Part shown: piece by piece, positions 1-6,632 of the stretch
Position numbering within the stretch: position 1 is the stretch's first letter
Layout: every line of letters begins with the position of its first letter
Origin: a virus
DNA length: 35,980 nucleotides
Reading direction: 5' to 3' (one strand)
IMG/VR virus record: IMGVR_UViG_3300037808_000672
Span: 1-35,980 of that record
Notes under the pieces: generated by a model
Told to the model about the DNA's origin: nothing
Database searches by the model: none
The model's input: the letters and a program-made list of their open reading frames with translations, nothing else
Translations under genes and position numbers: made by a program

Positions 1-99
1 TCTGTCCAGAATGAGAGGCTACGGATTAAAATTAACAAAATCCAGAGAGGTCGAAAGATATGGGAAAAACTATTTTAAAATGATTTTTGAAATACCAAA
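1..99 (+). repeat. 99-bp exact direct repeat, copy 1 (copy 2 at 35224-35322)
   Basis: Every base from 1 to 99 matches 35224-35322. After that, copy 1 continues with GGATGAAAA and copy 2 with TACCGATGA. The repeat begins exactly at the first base of the window and its length is a common de Bruijn k-mer size, so an assembly-graph branch is likely. A real duplication flanking the terminal methyltransferase gene is the alternative. Confidence 0.95.
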
Positions 100-112
100 G
101 GATGAAAATTGA
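1..112 (+). CDS. 3' part of a small basic protein, cut by the window start
   Basis: The frame is open from base 2 and ends at TGA 110-112, giving about 36 residues. Bases 1-99 are identical to 35224-35322, so this is the C-terminal half of the same gene found intact at 35153-35338, but the last residues differ (PKDEN here, PNTDDE there). It is either the same locus seen again because the genome is circular or permuted, or a second copy. The function is unknown. It overlaps the next small gene by 11 nt. Confidence 0.6.
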   Translation, partial: LSRMRGYGLKLTKSREVERYGKNYFKMIFEIPKDEN

Positions 113-188
113 GCCAGACGATATTGCTATAATCTTTGTTTTTGTGATCTGTATAATTGCTTTTTTGGTTGAGGCAAACCAGATTTAA
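102..188 (+). CDS. 28-aa single-pass membrane peptide
   Basis: ATG at 102 opens a 28-residue frame ending in TAA at 186-188. After a short acidic head (MKIEPDD) it is almost one hydrophobic stretch of about 17 residues rich in Ile, Val and Phe, followed by EANQI. It looks like a single transmembrane segment with no recognisable family. The start overlaps the end of the preceding gene, as is usual in this phage. Function is unknown, and such a short frame could be fortuitous. Confidence 0.4.
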   Translation: MKIEPDDIAIIFVFVICIIAFLVEANQI

Positions 189-197
189 AAAAAAATA

Positions 198-238
198 TTT
201 GGAATTACCGAAATATTGTTTATATTTGTATAGACAAA
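198..238 (+). promoter_or_regulatory. Bacteroidota-type promoter A with dyad over the -7 box
   Basis: TTTG at 198-201 (-33 element), a 19-nt spacer, then TATATTTG at 221-228 (-7 element). TTTGTATAGACAAA at 225-238 is a dyad (TTTGT/ACAAA) covering the -7 box and the expected start of transcription. The leader AAACACAGAAAAAC follows and leads to the ATG at 258. Spacing and dyad recur at 11697, 13892, 19126 and 32030. Confidence 0.75.
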
Positions 239-257
239 CACAGAAAAACTAAACAAA

Positions 258-803
258 ATGAAACCAGTCATAAACACAGATATAAAAAAGCAAACATATA
301 CCCATACTCATAAAAACGGTAGAGTATCTCACGTAGAATATGACCTTTGGAATTTAACATTCAGAGAGGGCAATTTATTTATTCAACACGATAGTATAAA
401 TGCACCAATTCGCAAAATACCAGCATTAAAAATTTTAGACGCTATAAAAAATAATAAGGAAATTGGACTTTATCACAATGATAAACCAAAATACGAAATA
501 GTTGTAAAAAAACTGATTGAGTATAGCTGGAAATATGGAGCAGTTTATTTAACTAAGGATTATGAAAATAATGTTAACGGACTGGATTATTATGTAGGGA
601 AACTAACAGAGGATTATATTCGAGCTACAAAAAAACGTAATCTTCGTTGGAATAGATATAACGAACAAATCAAAATTGAAAAAAACAATAGAAAAATAAA
701 TTTATCTAATGGCGTTCGTACTTGTGGCCGTTGCGGTGGTAGTGGCGTTTATATGCACTACGGGGTATGTTACGGGTGCGGTGGTAGTGGAACAAAAGTA
801 TAA
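258..803 (+). CDS. Early protein with a C-terminal DnaJ-like zinc motif
   Basis: This 181-aa protein is the first gene behind promoter A. The body (residues 1-150) is basic and of no family I recognise. The C-terminus carries two CxxCxGxG motifs, CGRCGGSG (C156, C159) and CYGCGGSG (C171, C174), which match the zinc-binding repeats in the central domain of DnaJ/Hsp40. There is no J domain, so a co-chaperone role is not implied. Small phage proteins with this zinc ribbon may bind nucleic acid or a host protein. The gene is more AT-rich than the late genes, and holds the only GGCC I found in the window (near 726), which fits recent acquisition. Confidence is high for the gene and low for function. 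Confidence 0.8.
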   Translation: MKPVINTDIKKQTYTHTHKNGRVSHVEYDLWNLTFREGNLFIQHDSINAPIRKIPALKILDAIKNNKEIGLYHNDKPKYEIVVKKLIEYSWKYGAVYLTKDYENNVNGLDYYVGKLTEDYIRATKKRNLRWNRYNEQIKIEKNNRKINLSNGVRTCGRCGGSGVYMHYGVCYGCGGSGTKV

Positions 804-850
804 ACCAACGGGGACAACTAAGCCTCCTTAATAATTTAAACACAAAGCAA

Positions 851-1051
851 ATGAAACACATACTAATAGTAACTTGGAAAAAACAGCGTATTCGGGAGGC
901 TTATGCAACGTTGACAGCGATCTGCGACAATCCGAATATGCCAAAGATGGACACGATCAATACGTATCTGTCCAGAAAAAAAATCCCGTATGAAAATGAC
1001 GAGGTAATTATTGAAAAATTCAGAATAAAACGTAAAACCTATAAACGATAA
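851..1051 (+). CDS. Small basic protein of unknown function
   Basis: 66 aa, starting after the A-rich leader AAACACAAAGCAA, a variant of the leader seen before many genes here. The sequence is rich in Lys and Arg, ends KRKTYKR, and contains no obvious domain, signal or membrane segment. It lies 3 nt before the RecT gene and is probably co-transcribed with it from promoter A. A nucleic-acid-binding accessory role would fit the charge but is speculation. Confidence 0.65.
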   Translation: MKHILIVTWKKQRIREAYATLTAICDNPNMPKMDTINTYLSRKKIPYENDEVIIEKFRIKRKTYKR

Positions 1052-1054
1052 ATT

Positions 1055-1825
1055 ATGAGTAACACAGAAAACAAATTGCAGCTTTATACGAAAGTTGCCG
1101 AGCTGACAGGCTACGAAAAAAACCAAGTCGCTGTTATCCAGCAGAATGTAGCAAAAGGAACGACAGCATCTGAACTGGCTTATTTCCTCAACGTCTGCCA
1201 GACGATGGAGCTAAATCCATTTAACAAAGAAGTCTGGTGCTATAAGGATGGCAAAGGAAACTTATTAATTTTCGCTGGACGGGATGGCTTTTTATCCAAA
1301 GCGCAAAAAAACCCAGCGTTTAACGGAATAAGATCCGCAGAGATACGAGAAAATGACGAATGGGAGTTGGACATACCAAACGCACAGATAACGCATAAGA
1401 TCACAGGAAAACAAGCCGAGAGAGGTGCAATCGTTGGAGCTTATGCAATGATCTTTCGAAAAGGTGGAGAACCGACTATCGAATGGGCAGAGTTTGACAC
1501 CTATAACAAACGTTATTCAGCTTGGAAATCACATCCAGCGGAAATGATCAAAAAGGTCGCAGAGGCACACGCATTAAAAAAAGCTTTCGGAATCTCTGGA
1601 ATACAATCCGAATACGACTGGGATGTTAAAAACGGAGTGGCAAAGCCAATTAATACAGAGGATATCGACGCAAAAATTGTAATGTCTGACGATGAAATGA
1701 AAGCCAAAATAAAAGCGATTAACGATCACGATGAACTGGTGGATTTTGCTTTAAATAATGAGATTGACAAAAATCCAGAGCTGTCGGAACTGGTCAGAGG
1801 TCGCATAACAGAATTAAATCCTTAA
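1055..1825 (+). CDS. recT: RecT/Bet-family single-strand annealing protein
   Basis: 256 aa, the usual size for Bet-like recombinases. The core matches the Bet/RecT pattern as I know it: a helical N-terminus ending in FLNVCQTMELNPF, then the KEVWCYKDGKGNLLIFAGRDGFLSKA block, then an aromatic stretch around SAWKSHPAEMIKKVAEAHALKKAF. Proteins of this family anneal complementary single strands during phage recombination and recombination-dependent replication, normally with a 5'-3' exonuclease. The likely partner is the PD-(D/E)XK nuclease at 32350-33183, which is distant on this linear contig but about 4-5 kb upstream if the ends join. The C-terminal 60 residues are acidic, as is common in the family. 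Confidence 0.9.
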   Translation: MSNTENKLQLYTKVAELTGYEKNQVAVIQQNVAKGTTASELAYFLNVCQTMELNPFNKEVWCYKDGKGNLLIFAGRDGFLSKAQKNPAFNGIRSAEIRENDEWELDIPNAQITHKITGKQAERGAIVGAYAMIFRKGGEPTIEWAEFDTYNKRYSAWKSHPAEMIKKVAEAHALKKAFGISGIQSEYDWDVKNGVAKPINTEDIDAKIVMSDDEMKAKIKAINDHDELVDFALNNEIDKNPELSELVRGRITELNP

Positions 1826-1841
1826 AAAAAACACAGAAAAA

Positions 1842-2117
1842 ATGGAAAAATTTTACGAAAAACGCTATTCAAAGCAGTTGGAAACACAGGAGAGATTTAG
1901 AAAAAATATCCTCCAAATTCAGAAAGAAGTATTTGCCCTTGAGCGAAAACTGATTTATCCAATGAACAAGGTTAACAGCCTTTTAAAAAAGTTTGATTAT
2001 TACACCGAAAGCGAACAAACAAAAGGCTATCTAAAAACACAGCTGGAAAAAATACAAAGAGAGCTGGAGGAAATAAAGCAGCTAAAAATTAACACCGAAT
2101 ATCTTGATCTATTATGA
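1842..2117 (+). CDS. Small coiled-coil protein
   Basis: 91 aa, preceded by the AAACACAGAAAAA leader directly before ATG. Nearly the whole chain is charged and helix-favouring (Glu/Lys/Gln/Leu), with Leu and Ile spaced as in a coiled coil over residues 15-85. There is no membrane segment. It overlaps the next gene by 4 nt (ATGA). Function is unknown; its position between RecT and the replication initiator suggests a role in recombination or replication. Confidence 0.65.
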   Translation: MEKFYEKRYSKQLETQERFRKNILQIQKEVFALERKLIYPMNKVNSLLKKFDYYTESEQTKGYLKTQLEKIQRELEEIKQLKINTEYLDLL

Positions 2118-2407
2118 AAATTCTAAAAAACAAGGAAATTATTAGAAAGATTTTAATGAAATTTCCAAAAACAAGGGATTGCGACAAAAAATTAATAGCT
2201 CGGTTCTGGAGCTGGGAAAAACGGAAAAAAAACATCACAGGCGATTTTCTAGAGGAATTTTACAAAGGCAAATTTGCCAATCCTGAAACAATCCGCAGAA
2301 CTAGAGCAAAGCTCCAAGAGAACGAGCCAGAGCTAAGAGGCAAAAACTACAAAATCAGACAGGGAAAAGAACAGGAGGAAACGAGATCCGAAATGCGGAA
2401 TAGTTAA
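2114..2407 (+). CDS. Conserved phage protein of unknown function
   Basis: 97 aa, basic. The stretch FLEEFYKGKFANPETIRRTR (residues about 45-64), followed by KLQENEPELRG, resembles a conserved phage protein I have seen in siphoviruses of several phyla, where PETIRR.RRKLQE..P.LRG is typical; its function is not known to me. It is coupled to the preceding gene by an ATGA overlap. The C-terminus is very polar and probably disordered. Confidence 0.7.
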   Translation: MKILKNKEIIRKILMKFPKTRDCDKKLIARFWSWEKRKKNITGDFLEEFYKGKFANPETIRRTRAKLQENEPELRGKNYKIRQGKEQEETRSEMRNS

Positions 2408-2418
2408 AACGAATCACA

Positions 2419-2625
2419 ATGATTACAAGTTTGGAAATAGAAAATGCACAACAGAGAATGAAAACTGATCACAGAGATGATTCGTTAATTGTTGAGATTT
2501 GGGAAAATGATAATACTTATATCTCCGATGGATTGATTGATAAAAAATTTGAGTTTGAAATAACCAAAGAAAATTCGATAAAATTGGCGAAAACTATACT
2601 AGCAGCTTATAATGTTAGTTTTTAA
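2419..2625 (+). CDS. Small acidic hypothetical protein
   Basis: 68 aa. It has a mix of predicted strand (LIVEIWENDNTYI) and helix (SIKLAKTILAAY) and no recognised domain. Codon use is AT-rich, without the CTGGA/CCAGA words that fill the neighbouring genes, so it may be a later addition. It follows the previous gene by 11 nt. Confidence 0.6.
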   Translation: MITSLEIENAQQRMKTDHRDDSLIVEIWENDNTYISDGLIDKKFEFEITKENSIKLAKTILAAYNVSF

Positions 2626-2642
2626 TGCTAAATAACTGAAAA

Positions 2643-2933
2643 ATGAGCTGTAATTATAATCCGAATCCTCCTAAAATTGAAACTGGATGTAGCAACATTC
2701 AGCCACACAACCGAATACAATCAATAGCTATTGACAATGATGGTAAACTTTACTTAAATGATGGTTTAATCGGAATAGTAAAAAGTTTTGAGGAAAATAA
2801 AATTACTTACGAAAAGCCTAATGGAGATTTACAAGTAATCCACATAATTAAAAACACAGAAAATGACACAGAAAAAAAATCATTTATCGCTAGACTACTG
2901 GATCGGCTATCTGGAAAATCTGCACGAATTTAA
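2643..2933 (+). CDS. Hypothetical protein with 71-nt overlap to the next gene
   Basis: 96 aa. Residues 1-75 (start MSCNYNPNPPKIETGCSN) look like a small beta domain with IAIDNDGKLYLNDGLIGIV; the last 20 residues are basic. Two Cys near the N-terminus could bind metal, but no pattern is clear. The 3' 71 nt are shared with the next gene in another frame. Codon use is AT-rich compared with neighbours. Not recognised. Confidence 0.55.
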   Translation: MSCNYNPNPPKIETGCSNIQPHNRIQSIAIDNDGKLYLNDGLIGIVKSFEENKITYEKPNGDLQVIHIIKNTENDTEKKSFIARLLDRLSGKSARI

Positions 2934-3105
2934 AGAGAACGGAAAAAAAGATTTCTGGAAACAATCGTCAGAACCGATCGAGCTGGTTTACAATGTTGAA
3001 TCGGTATTAACACCAGTTGACGAGAGCAAAATTGACGCAGAAATAGATCGGTGCAAAGCCATTATTTCAATTCTTTCTTATAAATTTGAGGTCTATTATG
3101 AATGA
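2863..3105 (+). CDS. Hypothetical protein before the replication initiator
   Basis: 80 aa. The ATG at 2863 is preceded by AAAACACAGAAA, the same leader as other early genes, which supports this start despite the 71-nt overlap with the gene before. It is helix-rich, with an ESKIDAEIDRCKAIISIL stretch that could form a short coiled coil. It ends at TGA 3103-3105, overlapping the ATG of the initiator gene at 3098. Function is unknown. Confidence 0.55.
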   Translation: MTQKKNHLSLDYWIGYLENLHEFKENGKKDFWKQSSEPIELVYNVESVLTPVDESKIDAEIDRCKAIISILSYKFEVYYE

Positions 3106-3871
3106 CACAGAAAACCAAGAGCCTCCACACGGAAACTGGATGGCTGTAATTCCAGCGACGATTTTATTTGATAATAAGCTAAACGACAGGGATAAAATTA
3201 TCTATGCGATAATATCCAATTTAACACACGAAAGAGGCTACTGCTGGGCAACAAATAAATATCTGGCACAGAAACTCGATTGTACTGTTATAACCGTTCA
3301 GAGAGCTTTAAAAAAGCTATCAGACAGAAATTATCTGGACATTGAAGTTTTAAGAAACGAAAGCGGAACATCCAGAATTATTCGTTTAGAAAATTATCAA
3401 AATATTACTGTCCAAAAGGGTGTATCAAAAAAGAAACGGGATGGCACATCAAAAATGATACAGGGGCATAGCAAAAAAGATACCCATAATAATATAATAG
3501 AATATAATAGTATTACTAAGAATAGTAATACCTCTGGAGTTAATGAAAAAACGACATCTAAGCTGTTAAAATTTATCAATGATAGATACAGCCGTAATTT
3601 TAGAAAGATCAACGCAAATCGCTTAAAAATGCGTTTAAAAACGTATTCGCTGGATGAAATTCTAATGGCAATCGAAAACGCACACGCTGATAAATTTCAT
3701 ATTGACAGCAAATTCAAGTATCTTACTCCAGAGTATTTTACAAGGAATGACGATATTATCGATAAATGGCTGAACACAAAACCACAGAAAAATGAAGAAA
3801 CAGGAAAAACAACTTTCTCGGACTGGGCAAAATCAGTTAGCTCCGAGCTGGGATGGTCTGATCCCGATTAG
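3098..3871 (+). CDS. Helix-turn-helix replication initiator / replisome organiser
   Basis: 257 aa from ATG 3098; an in-frame TTG at 3086 would add four residues, but the ATG sits in the usual overlap context. The N-terminal domain has the winged-helix pattern of phage replication proteins (HTH_36-like): a helix around LNDRDKIIYAIISNL, then NKYLAQKLDCTVITVQRAL as the helix-turn-helix, then a wing around NYLDIEVLRN. The middle (about residues 105-145) is polar, low-complexity and Asn/Ser-rich, and the C-terminal half is helical. Such proteins bind the phage origin and recruit helicase-loading factors. The low-complexity segment is AT-rich with repeated AATAATAT-like words near 3485-3530, so the origin could lie inside the gene; that is inference. 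Confidence 0.75.
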   Translation: MNDTENQEPPHGNWMAVIPATILFDNKLNDRDKIIYAIISNLTHERGYCWATNKYLAQKLDCTVITVQRALKKLSDRNYLDIEVLRNESGTSRIIRLENYQNITVQKGVSKKKRDGTSKMIQGHSKKDTHNNIIEYNSITKNSNTSGVNEKTTSKLLKFINDRYSRNFRKINANRLKMRLKTYSLDEILMAIENAHADKFHIDSKFKYLTPEYFTRNDDIIDKWLNTKPQKNEETGKTTFSDWAKSVSSELGWSDPD

Positions 3872-4472
3872 AAAAACTCACGAGGCTGATATTCAGAAGG
3901 CAATTACATACGGTTGTATGCTAGTCGGATTAAAGCCAGAGCCGTTGGAAATTACAATAGTTAGTAAATTCGTAAAAGACAATTTTAAAAATCTGACTAT
4001 AAAAAATGTAATCAAAGCATTTGAGATAAACAGCTCTGGAAAATATTGGGAAACAATCGAGCCATACGGAGTTTTAGACACAATTTTTATCGGCAAGATC
4101 CTACGCAATTACACAGAGGAAAAAAGAAAATATCTGGTCAGACAAAAACAGAAAGCAAACCAAACACGATTGGCAGAGGGAAAACCAGCGACAAATGAAA
4201 CAGCAAAATCTTGGCTGGATAAAATAAGATCTGAAATAATAAGCCACAACAAGCCACAGGAACAAAATCCAGAGAGCAAAGAAATTAAACGCAATACGCT
4301 GAAACAAGATGTGGAGGATTACGCAAAAATTCTTCCAGATATGTCCAAAGGCGATTTGAAAAATCTATTGCACAACTGCAAAAAATCCGTAACTTTCGGA
4401 CTGGATGGAACTCGGTACAATCCATACAACGAACTAATAAATAAAATCGAGAACGAAATGAAAAAAAGATAA
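3792..4472 (+). CDS. Probable replication-initiator partner (helicase-loader-like), unconfirmed
   Basis: 226 aa, opening inside the previous gene in another frame (80-nt overlap). The ATG at 3792 follows ACCACAGAAAA, the recurrent early leader, which supports the long overlap. The middle (residues 30-115) is a compact helical domain with a conserved-looking YGVLDTIFIGKILRNY stretch; residues 115-175 are highly charged and probably disordered; the end is helical again. Position right after an initiator suggests a helicase loader or primosome part, but I see no Walker motif and do not recognise the family. Confidence 0.6.
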   Translation: MKKQEKQLSRTGQNQLAPSWDGLIPIRKTHEADIQKAITYGCMLVGLKPEPLEITIVSKFVKDNFKNLTIKNVIKAFEINSSGKYWETIEPYGVLDTIFIGKILRNYTEEKRKYLVRQKQKANQTRLAEGKPATNETAKSWLDKIRSEIISHNKPQEQNPESKEIKRNTLKQDVEDYAKILPDMSKGDLKNLLHNCKKSVTFGLDGTRYNPYNELINKIENEMKKR

Positions 4473-4473
4473 A

Positions 4474-4683
4474 ATGAGTGATTACAAAATAAAAGACGTT
4501 TGCTATCCGAAAAACTACAAAACAAACACAGGAGAGGAAAAAACCAGATGGCTGAAAATCGGCACATCATTCGAAAAGGATGGTAAACAATCAATCGAAA
4601 TTTCAGCATTTCCGCTGGATGCAATCGGCAAAGGAGAATTAAAGCTACAGATATTCGAAAGACCAGAAAAAACCCCAATATGA
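4474..4683 (+). CDS. Small hypothetical protein, possible beta-barrel
   Basis: 69 aa. Alternating strand-like segments (TRWLKIGTSFE, KQSIEISAFPL, GELKLQIFERP) suggest a small beta barrel. A single-strand-binding or nucleotide-pathway accessory role is conceivable from the replication context but not shown. The stop TGA at 4681-4683 overlaps the next ATG (ATGA). Confidence 0.6.
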   Translation: MSDYKIKDVCYPKNYKTNTGEEKTRWLKIGTSFEKDGKQSIEISAFPLDAIGKGELKLQIFERPEKTPI

Positions 4684-4838
4684 GAACAGCTATATCAATC
4701 GGCTTTGTTATCAGCTGGAATTTATCAACGTGGTGGAGCTGGTCGCTGGGAGGTCTGTTTATCGCTGTATGCCTTTTAATTGATCTCTGGGTGTCATCAG
4801 ACCAGATTAACGAATACAATGCCCGAAGATCTTCATAA
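4680..4838 (+). CDS. 52-aa single-pass membrane protein
   Basis: ATG 4680 overlaps the previous stop and the frame ends at TAA 4836-4838. Residues 4-40 are hydrophobic and Trp-rich (WWSWSLGGLFIAVCLLIDLW), long enough for one membrane helix or a hairpin, with a polar C-terminus. Tight coupling on both sides (4 nt and 20 nt overlaps) supports a real gene despite its size. Function unknown; small early membrane proteins in phages often act in superinfection exclusion, which is only a possibility here. Confidence 0.6.
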   Translation: MRTAISIGFVISWNLSTWWSWSLGGLFIAVCLLIDLWVSSDQINEYNARRSS

Positions 4839-4989
4839 GGAGCTACAAAATCTGTTCAGCTGGAAACAGTTTTACCAATGGCAATACAACACAGCCAAAG
4901 CAAAAGAAATCCAGCAAAAAATCGATGTAATTCAACATCTAATCGATACGAGTGAAAACTACCAAAATGGCAAAAAAAGTGGAAATTAA
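4819..4989 (+). CDS. Small helical protein
   Basis: 56 aa from ATG 4819; an upstream in-frame ATG at 4780 would lie deep in the membrane-protein gene and is less likely. The sequence is helix-rich and Gln/Lys-rich (AKEIQQKIDVIQHLID), compatible with a short coiled coil. It ends inside the beginning of the methyltransferase gene. Not recognised. Confidence 0.5.
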   Translation: MPEDLHKELQNLFSWKQFYQWQYNTAKAKEIQQKIDVIQHLIDTSENYQNGKKSGN

Positions 4990-6199
4990 AACGGAACTGA
5001 TTGCCATTACTAAAATTAAAAGCAATCCAAATAATCCGAGAGTATTAAAAGACGATAAATTTAAAAAATTAGTTCAATCGATTAAAGACTTTCCGAAAAT
5101 GCTGGAAATCAGACCTATTGTTGTTAATAACGATATGGTAGTTCTGGGAGGTAATATGCGTTTAAAAGCCTGTAAAGAAGTCGGACTAAAAGAAATTCCA
5201 ATAATAAAAGCAGCCGATTTAACAGAGGAACAGCAAAGGGAATTTATAATAAAAGATAACGTTGGGTTTGGCGAATGGGATTGGGATATAATTGCAAATG
5301 AATGGGATGCAGAGCAGTTGGATGATTGGGGATTAGATATGCCTTTTGATTTCGGAGCAGAGTTGGAAGCAGAGGAGGATGATTACGAGATGCCCGATGA
5401 AATAAAAACAGACATTGTATTGGGGGATTTGATTGAGATTGGAGAGCATAGATTGTTGTGCGGAGATAGTACAGATGCAGACCAAGTGGCAAAGCTGATG
5501 GATGGAGAGATGGCTGATATGGTTTTTACAAGCCCACCATACAACGGCAATACAACAATGTATGATTATGTTATTGTAAACGGTCAGAAAAAAAGGAAAG
5601 ACAAACCTCTTTATCAAGACAACGAAACAGACAACAAAAGTTCTTCGGAATATATTGATTTTTGTAATTCTGTTATGAATTTGTGTTTTTTACACACTTA
5701 CGGATATATTTTTTGGAATATCAATTATAATGCAAAAAGTAGATTTGAATATATTGAAACAATTTATCCTTATAAAGAAAAACTACACGAAACAATAATA
5801 TGGAAAAAAAACGCCATACCAACGGCAAACGGATTGACTAGGAATTTTGAATTTATTTTTATGCTAAAAACAGATGAAGAAATAAACCATCTAAATAAAG
5901 AATACGACGTAACGCATAATGTTTGGGATATTAACAATATAGGAAGTCAGCATAATAATCATAAAGCTTGTTTTCCTGTTGAATTACCAAGTAAAGCAAT
6001 ATCATTAAACGAAAGAACCAAACTTTTATTTGAACCGTTTACAGGCAGCGGTTCAACAATGGTAGCAGCACACCAATTAAAACGCAAATGCTACGGAATG
6101 GAATTAGACCCAAAGTATTGTCAAGTGATAGTTGACAGAATGATGCAACTTGATGAATCTTTGACCGTTAAAATAAACGGAGCAGAATATAAAAAATGA
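4967..6199 (+). CDS. ParB-like nuclease domain fused to a class-beta DNA methyltransferase
   Basis: 410 aa from ATG 4967 (an in-frame GTG at 4952 would add five residues). Residues 10-100 form a ParB/Srx-like domain with the VLGGNMRLKAC box near residue 60. After an acidic linker comes a methyltransferase: motif IV TSPPYN near residues 187-192 and, further on, motif I EPFTGSGSTMVAA near 355-367, then CYGMELDPKYC. Motif IV before motif I is the class-beta order; SPPY fits N4-cytosine or N6-adenine methylation of DNA. This ParB-methylase arrangement is known from many phages, where it protects DNA from host restriction. The central part (about 5550-6050, the expected target-recognition region) is visibly more AT-rich than the flanks, suggesting that the specificity region was exchanged. 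Confidence 0.88.
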   Translation: MAKKVEIKTELIAITKIKSNPNNPRVLKDDKFKKLVQSIKDFPKMLEIRPIVVNNDMVVLGGNMRLKACKEVGLKEIPIIKAADLTEEQQREFIIKDNVGFGEWDWDIIANEWDAEQLDDWGLDMPFDFGAELEAEEDDYEMPDEIKTDIVLGDLIEIGEHRLLCGDSTDADQVAKLMDGEMADMVFTSPPYNGNTTMYDYVIVNGQKKRKDKPLYQDNETDNKSSSEYIDFCNSVMNLCFLHTYGYIFWNINYNAKSRFEYIETIYPYKEKLHETIIWKKNAIPTANGLTRNFEFIFMLKTDEEINHLNKEYDVTHNVWDINNIGSQHNNHKACFPVELPSKAISLNERTKLLFEPFTGSGSTMVAAHQLKRKCYGMELDPKYCQVIVDRMMQLDESLTVKINGAEYKK

Positions 6200-6233
6200 T
6201 TTCGTAACTTTATTGTAATAAATATTTACAAAA

Positions 6234-6632
6234 ATGGACACTATAAAAAAGGAGCAGAGCAGAACTGTAAAAGCGAAAGCGGATTTTATACAATCTTTGC
6301 AGAAAAGTTTAGGAGTCATAACGACAGCCTGTAAAAACTCTGGAATATCTCGACAGAGTTATTATACGTGGTACAACAACGATTTAGAATTCCAAAAGGA
6401 AGTAAACGACATCGACAATATTGCTCTGGATTTTGCAGAATCTAAATTGCATAGTTTAATACAAGATGGTAATTGTTCGGCAACCATTTTTTTTCTGAAA
6501 ACAAAAGGTAAAGAAAGAGGTTATATTGAACGCATCGAAAATGTCAACAGCCAGAAAGATCCGTTTGCTGATATGTCAGACGATGAAATAAAAACTCGTT
6601 TAAACGAACTTAGATCCAAACGTGATAACTAG
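6234..6632 (+). CDS. terS: Small terminase subunit
   Basis: 132 aa. The N-terminal half is a helix-turn-helix (FIQSLQKSLGVITTACKNSGISRQSYYTW, residues about 18-46), as in phage terminase small subunits and related HTH proteins, followed by a helical oligomerisation region and KERGYIER, which I have seen repeatedly in Bacteroidota phage TerS-like proteins. It lies immediately upstream of the large subunit, overlapping it by 11 nt, which is the standard arrangement. The protein would recognise phage DNA and hand it to the large subunit for packaging. Confidence 0.8.
   Translation: MDTIKKEQSRTVKAKADFIQSLQKSLGVITTACKNSGISRQSYYTWYNNDLEFQKEVNDIDNIALDFAESKLHSLIQDGNCSATIFFLKTKGKERGYIERIENVNSQKDPFADMSDDEIKTRLNELRSKRDN

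Noticed and set aside
1-99. The 99-bp repeat as a direct terminal repeat of the virion DNA
   Set aside because: A terminal repeat should lie at both extreme ends; the second copy is followed by 658 further bases that differ from what follows the first copy.
4319-4819. 166-aa minus-strand frame in the replication region
   Set aside because: It runs opposite three well-supported + strand genes with coupled starts and has a composition expected from an antisense shadow.
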